DNA of 64,000 nt from Pseudogymnoascus destructans (lineage: Eukaryota; Ascomycota; Leotiomycetes; Thelebolales; Thelebolaceae), in contig NW_020167534.1 in assembly GCF_001641265.1 (NCBI RefSeq), positions 744,001 to 808,000 of the forward strand, written 5' to 3'. The position numbers and the translations under genes were made by a program. Shown piece after piece: positions 51,351-61,342 of the stretch (positions are counted from its first letter, which is position 1; every line of letters begins with the position of its first letter). Below the pieces are notes generated by a model, which made no database searches, was not told the DNA's origin, and worked only from the letters and a program-made list of their open reading frames with translations.

Positions 51351-52798
51351 ACTGGGTACTTCATTGGTATAACATCTAAAGAGATGGTGTCTGAAAATGT
51401 TGATTTTCCTAGGGGAATCTCAAGTTTGAGTACTGGGGTGTTGCAGGTAATGGAACCTGAACTGATAGGAGTTCCATCAATGACTCGGAGCAACTCTGGA
51501 GTGCGTTTGGGAATTGTAGGTAACTGGTGTGTCAAGATGAGGTCTTGAGATATAAAGTTGCCTGTTGCCCCTGAGTCTATCATAGCCCTTGTAGACAACA
51601 CCTGTTGTTTGAAATGGAGTTGAATAGGGATTAACAGGTGTGTGAGACTCTGAGAAAGCACCATCGACACATCTTTGTTGTCTAGGGGAGAAGTTATAGT
51701 CTCAGTTGAAGTTGTGCCTGCTAGGGATTTTTCAAGTTTTTCAGGAATAGCAGTTGTGACTGTGTCTGAGGCTGCTATATGTTTTGAATCAGCACTCCCC
51801 CGTGCTGAATAGCACTCCTGAATTCTGTGTCCCCCTTTGCCACAGTATAAACAAAGGTTGTTGTCCATTCTGTGTTTTCTTTCTTGAGGAGTAAGTTTAC
51901 CCCTTTTCAGTTTTTGAGGGCTTCTTGTAGGCTGAGGTGCTGGATTTGCTGTAGATCTCTTTATAGAGGCGTCTAAGTCCATAGGTTCAGGTGCTGAGTC
52001 CTTAGCAGTTGGTGTAGAGGTGTAATTGTTGAAATTTCTTGTTGGATGCCAGTCTTGGTTCTTCTCCTTTCTTCTTTCAAAAAGCCTATCATCAAGTCTG
52101 ACAGCTTTCTCTATAAGCGTTTGAAGTGTTGTAGGGCGTTCTTCTTTGCTGAGTTCATCCTTAATAGAGCTCTTGAGCCCTTGGTAGTAAGTGAAGACTA
52201 AGGCTTCTTCATTCCAAGTCAAGTGAGAAGTGATTCTCCTAAATTCTGTTGTATACTGAGCAGCAGAGGTCTTTTGACATAGCTTCTGTAGCTCTCTTTC
52301 TGCTGTAGCAGTTTCGTTGATGTCTCCAAAGGTCCTGGTAAGTTCCTCTTGAAACTGGTCATAAGAGGTAATCAAAGGTGTAGTGGTATTTTGGTTGTTG
52401 CCACTAAGTCTTCTAAGATATGGCTCAAAGAAGTTGAATGCAGATCCACGGAGGTAGCTGGCAGCGAAATATATCTTCTGAATATCTGAGGTGAACTGAT
52501 GAGGCCTGAGGGTGAAGTAGATGTCCAGTTGCATAAGAAATCCCTTCAACTTCCTCCTGTCTCCATGGTATAAATCTGGTGTTTGCACTTTAGGAAGTGC
52601 ACCTGGGGTACCCGACATAGCCAGAGGAGCTGTGGGAAGCTCTGTATGATGTGTCTGAGTTGAGGATTGTGTTGCTGAAGTGTTGGCTTGAAAGGTGTTT
52701 TCCAAATTCTCAAGTTTGTTTGCTATATTTTGTATAAAGGCAAACAGTTGTTGCATCTGCTGTTCAGCAGTAGTTGTAGGAGCTTGGTCGTCCTCCAT
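51351..52798 (-). CDS. gypsy-3 copy 2 gag-protease, open frame cut by gap
   Basis: About 482 codons without interruption from ATG 52798. Gag domain (TPDLYHGDRRKLKGFLMQLD), CCHC knuckle CLYCGKGGHRIQEC, then protease LSTRAMIDSGATGNFIS in the same frame, so gag and protease are one polyprotein in this family. The 3' end is lost at 51350. Confidence 0.9.
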
Positions 52799-52850
52799 TG
52801 TAGTATCGAAGTGCTGCTATAGAAATAGTTGAAGCTTGAAGCAGACAAGG

Positions 52851-53760
52851 TGTAATGGTGGGTGCACCAGATGTGAGAATCTAGCCACCCAAGGAAGGGA
52901 TGAATTTACTAAGACAACACACTGTCTTAGAAAACAGAGCCAAAGGGTCGTAGCTTAGACTATTCCACAACGCAGCAATCAGGGGTGTGATGTAGTGAAG
53001 TGGTTCAGACAAGTTGCAACAAATGTTGAGTCTGGGAACTCAGGGGTAAGTCAGAGGTTAACACCTCACTGACTTTTCAGAAACAAGGAGTAACAAGATG
53101 AATGCTTGGAAGCTTGGAAAAGACGTGGAAGTATGTGATAGTCGATTTACTGTATTGTCTGCTTGCCCTTTCTTAAGGAAAGGGCAATCCTATTTATGCT
53201 AAAGGAGTGTAGTTCTCTCATTTTCCAAGACTTTCCATGACTTACCAGGCTTGGTAACTGTAGTCGACGTAAGAGAATCCCATAGAACCATCTCTTAGGT
53301 TCGTAGCCTATAGGAAGTAAAAGGAGGTCCAAGGTCAGAGTACCCCTATAGACAAATTATGTCATAGACAAATTATGTCATAACTTAACCAATCTTGTGG
53401 GTAACTAAAGAGCGATGACATGTAATGAATCATAGAGGTTCGTAGGAGCTTTTAGAGCTATCGTTCATGCTCCTAGGCCTCTAGTTGGTAGAGATATGTC
53501 ATGTGGTAGTATGAGTGATGTCATGTAATGAATCATAGAGGGTTGTAGAGATATGCTATGTGGTAATATCGGCCCAGTAACTAAGGAGCGATGACGTGTA
53601 ATGAATCATAGATGGTTGTAGCAATCGTTGAGTAGTATTGCTCTTGTTGTTGGTGTGATAAGCCAAAATATGTATAGTGACTTGTAGGTTTGAGGAGGAG
53701 ATTTCCAAGTTTGCTCTTGAGTTTGATAGCAAACTGAGTGCAACGAATGTCAGTATGACA
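52851..53760 (-). repeat. 5' LTR of gypsy-3 copy 2 (LTR D)
   Basis: 910 bp from TGTAATGG to ATGACA. To its right begins unrelated sequence (CATAG...), the presumed target. Confidence 0.82.
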
Positions 53761-54400
53761 CATAGAATCGACCAAAAAGACATATATAACATAGATGAGT
53801 CAGGATTTTCGATTAGGACAATAGAGTCAACATGTATAATACTCGATTCATCACTTCGTACAAAGCACCAGGCTTATCCTAGCCGTTAAGAATGGGTTTC
53901 GATGGTAGACTGTATTTGTGTAGACAGAACTATTCTAGACAGAGCTATTCTACCACCACTTGGGATTTTCAAAGGGAAGAACGTCTTACAGAACTAGATA
54001 CTAAATAGCGTACTTAACGAATGGTTCTTTTTAGCGAATGATTCTTCTTAGCAAATAATTATTTTTAGCAAATACAAAGGGTTGGACGAGTAACGTTCAT
54101 GGTTTAGAGTAGTTGAAGCGTGTTTTTGAACTAATAACCTAAGCAAAAGCAGGTGGCCAATACCGACTCCTTATTTGTAATGGCTACGATTCACATATAA
54201 GTGGTAGCTTTATAGCACACTGTCTTCAGTATCGTCTACCAACACGATGCCAACAACTTACGCTCCATCATAAAGAAGCGTACGATACGTACAAAGGGAA
54301 AGAGGGTAGATTTAAAGGGCCATTTCCACATATCCAACGCAAGAATTATGTTTGATGCGGTGGTGGACGCTGAGATTATGTATGCTGTATAAAAGGCCCC
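53761..54400 (+). pseudogene. pogo/Fot1-type transposase relic at the target of gypsy-3
   Basis: Readable pieces on the plus strand: IDQKDIYNIDESGFSI (first catalytic Asp), QEWVSMVDCI, LPPLGIFKGKNVL, and RLLICNGYDSHISGSFIAHCLQ (second block). In between are stops and frame changes. The N-terminal half is absent: LTR D begins just upstream of the DESGF block, so the retroelement probably inserted into this gene. Confidence 0.65.
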
Positions 54401-55722
54401 GATACCCCTACACCGCCCCAGGCTAGATAGTATAAGTACCAATGGATCCCCACATTGTATCAGGACAACCCACATTGTCTTTCAACTTTTATCAGCCACA
54501 AGGCTATTTCACGCCATGTCTTTACCGCCACAACTAGAATGTGTGGATTCATTTGATTCGGTGACTACTATACAAAACCTCCCAAGGGTAGTAAGTCATG
54601 AAGGAAGGAGGTTTGCATATAAACATTCTAGCTGAACTTTTAAGACAAACACAGCTATGTTGAAAATAATTCAGAAGTCACCACCAGGTCTACACTAGAC
54701 TTAAATCAAGATCAAGAGCGGTCACCAACATCTGACTCGAATCGACACCTACAGGAAGAGCAATAGATGGCAACACTATCGGCGAAGTTTGTAATGAAAC
54801 AGAAGAATCGGCTGGGCAGACTGCAGCGGCTACAATGAAGATCAGTCGTCGTGAGAGCCTTCACCACCAGAGTCCTATGTTCTTGGCTAATTTCTTCCAT
54901 AGAATTAACCAGAGAGGTAATAGCTTCCACCCTCCAAATGCAAGGCAAGTTATTACTCATTAGGCGCCGTTGATACTTTATTGACACCTACTACAGAAAC
55001 AATTCAGGTTCTTCAACAGAAGCTCGCTTATAAGACGGGTATGCTCCTTCTACTGCAGCAAGTGCTGAGTAGTTGTCTAATTGTTTTATAGGTCAGATGG
55101 ATTCTCTCTGTGCAATACAGAACTTAATGGTGAGGTTTCTTCATTCATGTGGAACTTCCATTCTTACTTCCTACAGACAAATGGAGAGCTTCGGAATTTG
55201 AAAATAGTCAACTGCGGAAGAAGAATGAAGCACTAAAGACTGAGCTCTATGTGTACAAAGGCGTTACGAGGAGCCATCACTCCGAGGCTCTATCCAATTA
55301 TGGGAATGGAGGAAAGAGGGGTAGAGATGTTGCAGCAGCAAGAGCTACATCGAGGCCAACTTCCCAAGCTTCCCCATCGAGGCTGGCTCACCGAGAACGA
55401 TGAACTCTGGACCGGCACCACAGCCGAGACCGACAGCTCCCAGGATGTTCGCACCAACACCATTCTCACTTTCACCAGCTAATCTGGCTAGGCCAGAGGT
55501 CTTATTCGTGGTCTCAGCCACCAAGCCTTTAGCTTGAGCACTGGTGCCGTCATTCCCGTTCTTGTCAAGATCGAGACCGTCTCCGGCACTGCTCCTGCTA
55601 CCACGACTGTACCATGGTCCGGATAGGCTACCTGCACTATACCTCTGCTTACCAGTGTGGTCAGCGGATGTGTCTGCCCACCTGCTACTTCCACATCCTC
55701 CCCAGCATCTCTGACCTCATCC
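54401..55722. other. Unassigned stretch, probably decayed transposon
   Basis: No intact gene. The piece EFENSQLRKKNEALKTELYVYK (about 55192-55260) resembles the coiled coil in the C-terminal part of pogo transposases (compare NEALSKRRR in the element at 56161), so this may be the tail of the relic to the left. The part 55480-55720 is C-rich and unrecognised. Confidence 0.4.
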
Positions 55723-55780
55723 GTATAAGAGCTACCTCTCAGCTTAATATTAGAATTAAGCTGAGAGGTAGCTCTTATAC
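55723..55780. repeat. Perfect 26-bp inverted repeat with 6-bp loop
   Basis: Left arm 55723-55748 (GTATAAGAGCTACC...), loop ATTAGA, right arm 55755-55780 is the exact reverse complement. No flanking TA or 8-bp duplication was recognised. Confidence 0.95.
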
Positions 55781-56158
55781 CTATGAAGAATAAAGGGGCA
55801 ATAGTTTCTAATCGTACGACCCTTTGTATGCCAATGAATGTGATAACCCTCCTCGCTAATAAAGACTCCTGGTGCTCTGATGTGCTTGGTTAATGAGGTT
55901 GGTTGACTGATTGAATGAACGAAACATGGGGATACATAGTGTGTATTCAGCTTTATCTATACACTAAATTTACATGCAGTTTTAGAGCAATTAGAACCAT
56001 AGACGGCCTAGTGTAAATTTCAGCGCCTACATCAGCGCTTACACTTAATATCTCAAGAATTAATGCATAGATTATTCCTAGATAATTAGGTAGGAATTCA
56101 ACGAAGTATAAAAAGCTAGAAACATACTTTAATATATATTATTAAGCTGTTGTTGAGT
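55781..56158. other. AT-rich spacer
   Basis: No gene. Includes a short inverted pair around AGCGCCTACATCAGCGCT (56027-56045). Confidence 0.4.
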
Positions 56159-56160
56159 TA

Positions 56161-58018
56161 ACGTGGTTTATCAGTACGTCGGACATATCAGTACCTCGGA
56201 CACTTTTCATTGGCATTCTACTTTGAATATCAATAAATCAACCATAACATATTAAATTAACTATAACTAAGCGGAATCAGATGAACTAGACATATCTATA
56301 GCTTCTTGACAAGTTCGCGCATTATGACCAGCTTTTCCACAGATCCCACAGCATCGCCTAGACGGTTGCCCCTCCTTGCGACTACCCCCAACTGCACGTA
56401 CGTCGCGTCGTACCTGCTCATCCACATCCTTCTGTGTGATAATAGCCTGTGCATCCTCTACTATAAGTGCACCTCCTTCACGGACACGAGCCTTTTTAGC
56501 CCTGCGGCGTTTGCTAAGGGCTTCGTTGGCTGCTCGAAGGGTACATAACTCAGCAGACAGAAGGGTGTTCTCATGTGCTAGTCGCTCCATACCCTTTGCC
56601 AATGCAATAACTGTCCCGAAGAGTGGAGTTGGCGAGCTTCCTTGGTGACGGGCAATTCGATTTCGAACGAGGGTTGTTTGTGAAAGAGCTTCAGTTGGGT
56701 TGGAAGGGGTCTGGGAGACCCAAGGGTTGGTGTTGGCAGTAGAGGGTCTAGAGGGAGTTGGAGTCCGTAACCTCACGTCAAGCTTTGAAAGCACTGCTTG
56801 CGGGTCGAAAGGCACTAAGCCAGCTCCGCGGAACCCGGACTGGGCGTTTTGGGCTGTCATGGATTCCAGATATGCTGCTCTAAAGGCGAGAAAGAACTCG
56901 ACCTTGGTAATGTGGTTGATATGAGCCTTAATGAAGGTCTCAATCTGCCGACCATATGCCCGCTTCAACACACTAAAGCACCCGACATCAAGTGGCTGAG
57001 TTAAATGAGACGAGTGGGGAGGTAGTCCAAGAGTTATAATGTTGTGTGCCTTGCAGTACTCTTGGAACTCGGCTGATTCATGACTCTCGTGCCCGTCTAA
57101 CACCAGCATTCGATATGGACCCCTTGCACGAACAGCAGTATGTTTGTCGAAGTGTTTCAACCATTCTAGACCCGTCTCATTGTTTGTCCATCCATTGCTT
57201 GTCGGTTTAACAACCCAGTTGTGTGGAAGGCCGCCGTCTGTATACCAATTTGCAAGATGATTCTTGCCTTTAACTACCAAAAATGGAGGAATACTCCAGC
57301 CGTCACTATTGATACAAGCAATCGCTGTAGCCCATTCCCGATTCCCTGACTGAACTGCCTTACCTCTGCCAAGTCGATCTGCACGGGTAACAACCATTGC
57401 AGGGCAAATCACACCCATCATAAACCCAGTTTCGTCAAAGTTATAGAAGTCGCAGTCCAAAACACCATATTTTGCCCTCATATTTTCCACTAGTCAAAAC
57501 CACGCCAATTAGTTCAGGATCTTCGCACAAGGCCCTTTGGAAGTCGTAAACGCGATTAAAACGCATCTTTAATTCTGGACGTCGTTGTACAAATCGGTGG
57601 GCCCAGAGCTTCCCGACGCGCCTCCCTCCACGCGATTCGAGTATAAAATTTGCCATATCTTCTACACCAGCAAGCCGGTGTGCAAATCCTCTTGAATCCA
57701 TATCAAGTATATTCCGAATAACCACCTCCTCTTCTAGTATAGTTAATTTCATCATTGCAGGCCGGCGTTCGTAGACAGTAGTTCGGCCGTTCATTCTGTC
57801 GCAGAGTGTAGAATGAGGTACTTCATAGAGCTTAGCAGCCTTCCGACGACTTAGATTTTTTGATGTTCGGATAGCCTCGATAGCTAGAATGATTTTTGTT
57901 TCTTGGGTAATCACTGACATAATAAAAGGTGGAAAAAACGCGTTGTGAAGTTAGAGGGTAGGAAATTCGGGAAAAGTGTCCGAGGTACTGATATGTCCGA
58001 CGTACTGATAAACCACGT
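56161..58018 (-). mobile_element. pogo-type DNA transposon 'pogo-2' with 48-bp TIRs
   Basis: Perfect 48-bp terminal inverted repeats at 56161-56208 and 57971-58018 (outer end ACGTGGTTTATCAGTACG), flanked by TA at 56159-56160 and 58019-58020. The TIR holds an internal near-repeat (ATCAGTACGTCGGACA / ATCAGTACCTCGGACA), a likely double transposase site. 1858 bp, one minus-strand transposase gene with two lesions. Confidence 0.95.
56267..57920 (-). pseudogene. pogo-2 transposase, frameshift plus TGA
   Basis: ATG 57920 opens a psq-type helix-turn-helix (RRKAAKLYEVPHSTLCDRMNG) and a CENP-B-like region (WAHRFVQRRPELKMRF). After EDPELIG the frame shifts; the next frame reads WF*LVENMRAKYGV with TGA at 57494-57496 where relatives have Arg. 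Then FYNFDETGFMMGVI, LVLDGHESH and HLTQPLDVGCFSVLKRAYG give the three DDE_1 catalytic blocks. The C-terminus has a coiled coil and a CCHC knuckle (CGICGKAGHNARTC) before a Ser-rich end at 56267. A knuckle on a DNA transposase is a feature of some fungal pogo proteins. Confidence 0.9.
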
Positions 58019-58020
58019 TA

Positions 58021-58485
58021 TTACCTTGCAAATTTCTTGATTTTGGGCGAGAAATTCAGTGTCCCACCCGCTTGTATGTCCGTGTCCGACTCGCTCGTGA
58101 AATAACTTTTAATTCTGCAATGTGAAATATGAATGTGTATTTTGAGATTTTAGGTGCATTATTTGCCTATGGAATTCGTGACCAGTTCTGCCATAAAACA
58201 AGTGTTTTAAATGCCCACGTTGTCCTTCGTCATCCATGCCATCAACATCCGAAAGAGCAAACCCAGATTTGTACACCCCAGCTTGATGAGAAACGGCAAA
58301 AGAGTCAGGCTCGGACAGAGAAGATCGTATTTTCCGAAAGAGAAAGTCCATAGATGTGTGTGTGTGTGTGATGTTACAAACAGAGACGCCAGATAGAAAG
58401 CCAAATCAAAACACTCTGAACTACCAAATTAATTCGTAATTGCCCCAGCTTTGCAGAACGGCGATATTTCTCGTACTTGGAGCCA
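58021..58485. other. Spacer between pogo-2 and the PWWP gene
   Basis: No gene. A short (TG)n run lies at 58354-58369. The right part should contain the PWWP gene's 3' UTR. Confidence 0.45.
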
Positions 58486-60546
58486 TTACGCAGTAGCCTC
58501 AACTGGTGTAGCCTCCGCCACAATGACCTTCTTGTTTGTTAGTTCAGGGCCTCCATGTGGAAAACGAGTCAGAGAGCCACATACCTCGGTCTTGTCTTCG
58601 GCCGCCTTCTCCTCATCCTCAGGCTTCTCCTCTTCTTGAGGCCTCCCCTCTTCTTCAGGCTTCTCTTGTTCGTCCTTAGCATCGGCATCCTCCATGTCCA
58701 CCTCGGGGGCAAGAGTGTCGTCAGCCCTATCTAATCCGGTTGTCTTCGTCCCATCCTCTGCCGTGGCCGACTCTCCATTAACTTGCTCCTTCGATGTCCC
58801 GTTGGCCTGTGCCGAAGCTGGTGCCGGGGTATCGCTCTCCAAGATCTTATTCCATTTGGCCAGAAGCTCAGTGGAACGTTCTCTGAATTTAAATTCAGCC
58901 TCCTTTGGGATGTCCTCGATCTTGAGGATGCCCTTCAAGACCTTGTTGATCTTAGTGGCGCGGATAATGCTAACTTCCAGGTCCGAGTATCCCTCAAGTT
59001 TAGTGATAAACTCAGACATTTGCTTCATCTCGTCTTCCCTTGGCTTCTTGATGCTGTCAAGGAGGCCCTTTTGGAGCTTGTGGCGCAAAAAGCGAACCTC
59101 TTTCTACTCAAACGATTAGTATAATGATCTATTCGGAACCGTATAATAGCTCATACCTCTTTCTTCTTGCTCTTCTCCTCTGCGCTCAGTTCTGGCTCCT
59201 TTGGCGTCGCGGGCGCCGCAGCAGCCTTCTTGGACTTGGGCTTAGCCTTCTCCTTTTTCTCTTTGGCGGCGGACTTTGGAGTTTCGGCTCCATTTGCCTT
59301 CTGAGCAGAGTTTATAAGCTTCAGCTTTGGCTTCTTTACCGAATCTGTTCGCTTCGGGGTCTGTAATCGATGTTAGAACGCTATATGCGCATAGTGGTGA
59401 TGGATATAGCTTACAGAGGTCTCATCATCGACAGCCTTGCGCTTCTTGGACGCCTTGGGCTTGTCTTCTTTCTCGGCCTCATCTGCGCCCGCGTCGGCCA
59501 TCTCAACATCCTCATCCTCGTCCTGAACAACCTCCTTGGTTTTCTTGCCCTTCTTGGCCGAAGCCTTGGCTTCCTTTGCTGCTTTCTTTGCGTCGATAGC
59601 CTCCTTTGCCGCCTTTTCGTCTCGGCGGCGGGATACCTCGAACTCCCTAAGAACGTTCTTGTAATGATCCAAATCGTGATTTTCGGCAGCCAATTGATAC
59701 GCTGCGTACAACGATTTGGACATCTTGCCCTGTGGAACGTCACCGACGACGCTGGTGTCGAGAGGTTCGAGGTCGGTGTTAGGGGTCCAGGCACTGTAGA
59801 ATGGGTTAGATTTTCGTGTCAGGAATCAACAACAGAGGTGGGGTGAATAGAAAACTTACAATTGATTTGTTTCAAGGAACATTACGGGAAATGTGCGGTC
59901 CAGAGTGTTCTTCCCGCCCTCAGCAAAGTCTTCCCTGTACGTTCCATCTGGCTTCGCAGTAGTCACTGGGCGGGATTTCAGGATCGCATCCGGGAGCATA
60001 TCTTCAGAAGCAACAATCCCGGGCCATTTTGGGAACCCCCTCAACTTGATGAAGTAATACTCCCCAGGCTGGGCGTGAATGTTGCTCATCTTTGCCTTGG
60101 ATTCCTTCTTGTTGAGCTTTCGACCCTTGTGCTCCGGAACGCCAGATGACTTGCGACGCGCCTTGGACTTGTTCGCAGACGATGGAGTTGCAGTGGCTTC
60201 TGCGATCTCCGCGACTGTGTCGGCGATATCCTTTGTCCCATTCTCTGTAGCGGTCTCTGCTGGCTTTTCGTCTTCGGGGAGAACCTTGGCTTCGCTGTCT
60301 TCTGTGGTATGGATGTTAGGATGCGTGACGATATATTCGAGAATGACTATCGTGGCGAAACATACCTTTGGCAGCCTCGGCAACTGGAAGCTCTTCCTTG
60401 GTTTCAGTCGCTGTCACCCCATTGCTGTCGCCAGTAGTGGCATCGGCGCCGGATGAAATTCCCTCAGCAGTCGCGTTATCTGGACGCGCAACCGATGAAT
60501 CCACCGGGGCAGACACTGCCTCAACCGATGTCGCGTGTTCAGACAT
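58486..60546 (-). CDS. PWWP-domain chromatin protein, 589 aa, six exons
   Basis: Exons: 60546-60366, 60301-59860, 59793-59415, 59360-59157, 59103-58585, 58530-58486; five introns of 53-66 bp, all GT-AG, phases closing to 590 codons. The PWWP domain starts near residue 138 (GEYYFIKLRGFPKWPGIVAS) and is completed across intron 2 (FLETNQFAWTPNTDLEPL). PWWP domains bind methylated H3K36 nucleosomes and DNA (family knowledge). Lys-rich nuclear-signal-like stretches follow (KASKKRKAVDDE; KPKSKKAAAA). Exon 5 holds a helical domain like the TFIIS-N/LEDGF-type fold (FITKLEGYSDLEVSIIRATKINKVLKGI, partly listed). The end is a long Glu/Asp-rich tail. It resembles Pdp3-type fungal PWWP proteins, but I would not assign orthology from this alone. 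Confidence 0.87.
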
Positions 60547-61342
60547 ACCCACGGCTTCTATGGTATATTCTGTAACGCCGTATCTAGATTGTTATCTTGA
60601 GAAACGCGTTTCGCGACACTGATAGGAAAATAACGCGCAAAGTACGAAGAGTCGCGCGTAAAGTTGGATTGAAGTGTTTGCGATGATGGTGAACAATGGT
60701 AGGCGGTAAAATTGATGCGCCGTCAATGGTAGAAGAGTGGAGTTGGCGAGGAAATACTTGGGAGAGCTCGCGGCTTGAGCGCGCGAGAAATAGCGCGGTT
60801 GGTCACGTGGATAATATTGAGGTGATGACAAGTTGATCCACGAATCGGCATCCGCAGTACTTATGGACCACAGATGATGATCGGATTTCTTTCACCGAGG
60901 TGAAAACTGACAGTAATGCCAGATGGCTGGAGAAAGTTCGCAAATGAAGGAACTGAAAGGGTTCATTTTGTGTTCAGTCGAGGTATGTCTCGAGGATCAC
61001 GGAATTGGAATGTGGCGGTGAACTTGATTCTGCAACCTTCCACAACAATACTTTGGGCCCGAGAATGCAGGCTGCCATGGAAACAAATTCCCAAGGGTGG
61101 AACAACCACCGAAATGCGAGAATCAATGAAAAGCTCCTGCCGCATAACCCACAATTGCTCTCTCAAAAATGACTCCTTGATCCTACGTCATAGACTGATC
61201 CAAACTATCGAAGTGGCCTCCATTCGACACAGAAACAGTGACACGGGGGAACCTGGAAAGCTGATATGATCTAAAGCCCAACAGGACTTCTTTCTATGAT
61301 ACAACAAACCTTTCCTTCAGGGGTAAACAGGGTCTTACTATT
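60547..61342. other. Intergenic region between PWWP gene promoter and BRR2 3' end
   Basis: No gene is supported. A 117-codon plus-strand ORF (60916-61269) has no recognised feature. 60547-60850 should hold the PWWP gene promoter; the right end the BRR2 3' UTR. Confidence 0.45.

Larger units (their letters stand above)
51351..53760 (-). mobile_element. gypsy-3 copy 2, 5' part only
   Basis: Carries LTR D, leader, gag and about half the protease in the same order and strand as copy 1, then stops at the gap. RT, RNase H and integrase of this copy are absent from the assembly. With LTR C lying between the two coding regions, the locus reads as a head-to-tail array sharing an LTR. Confidence 0.85.

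Noticed and set aside
53677..53889. ORF reading through LTR D into the transposase relic as one protein
   Set aside because: The part before 53761 is LTR sequence repeated at 45440-45589 and 51205-51349, so the fusion is accidental.
60916..61269. 117-codon plus-strand ORF between the PWWP gene and BRR2
   Set aside because: No domain, signal or neighbour logic; composition like intergenic DNA.
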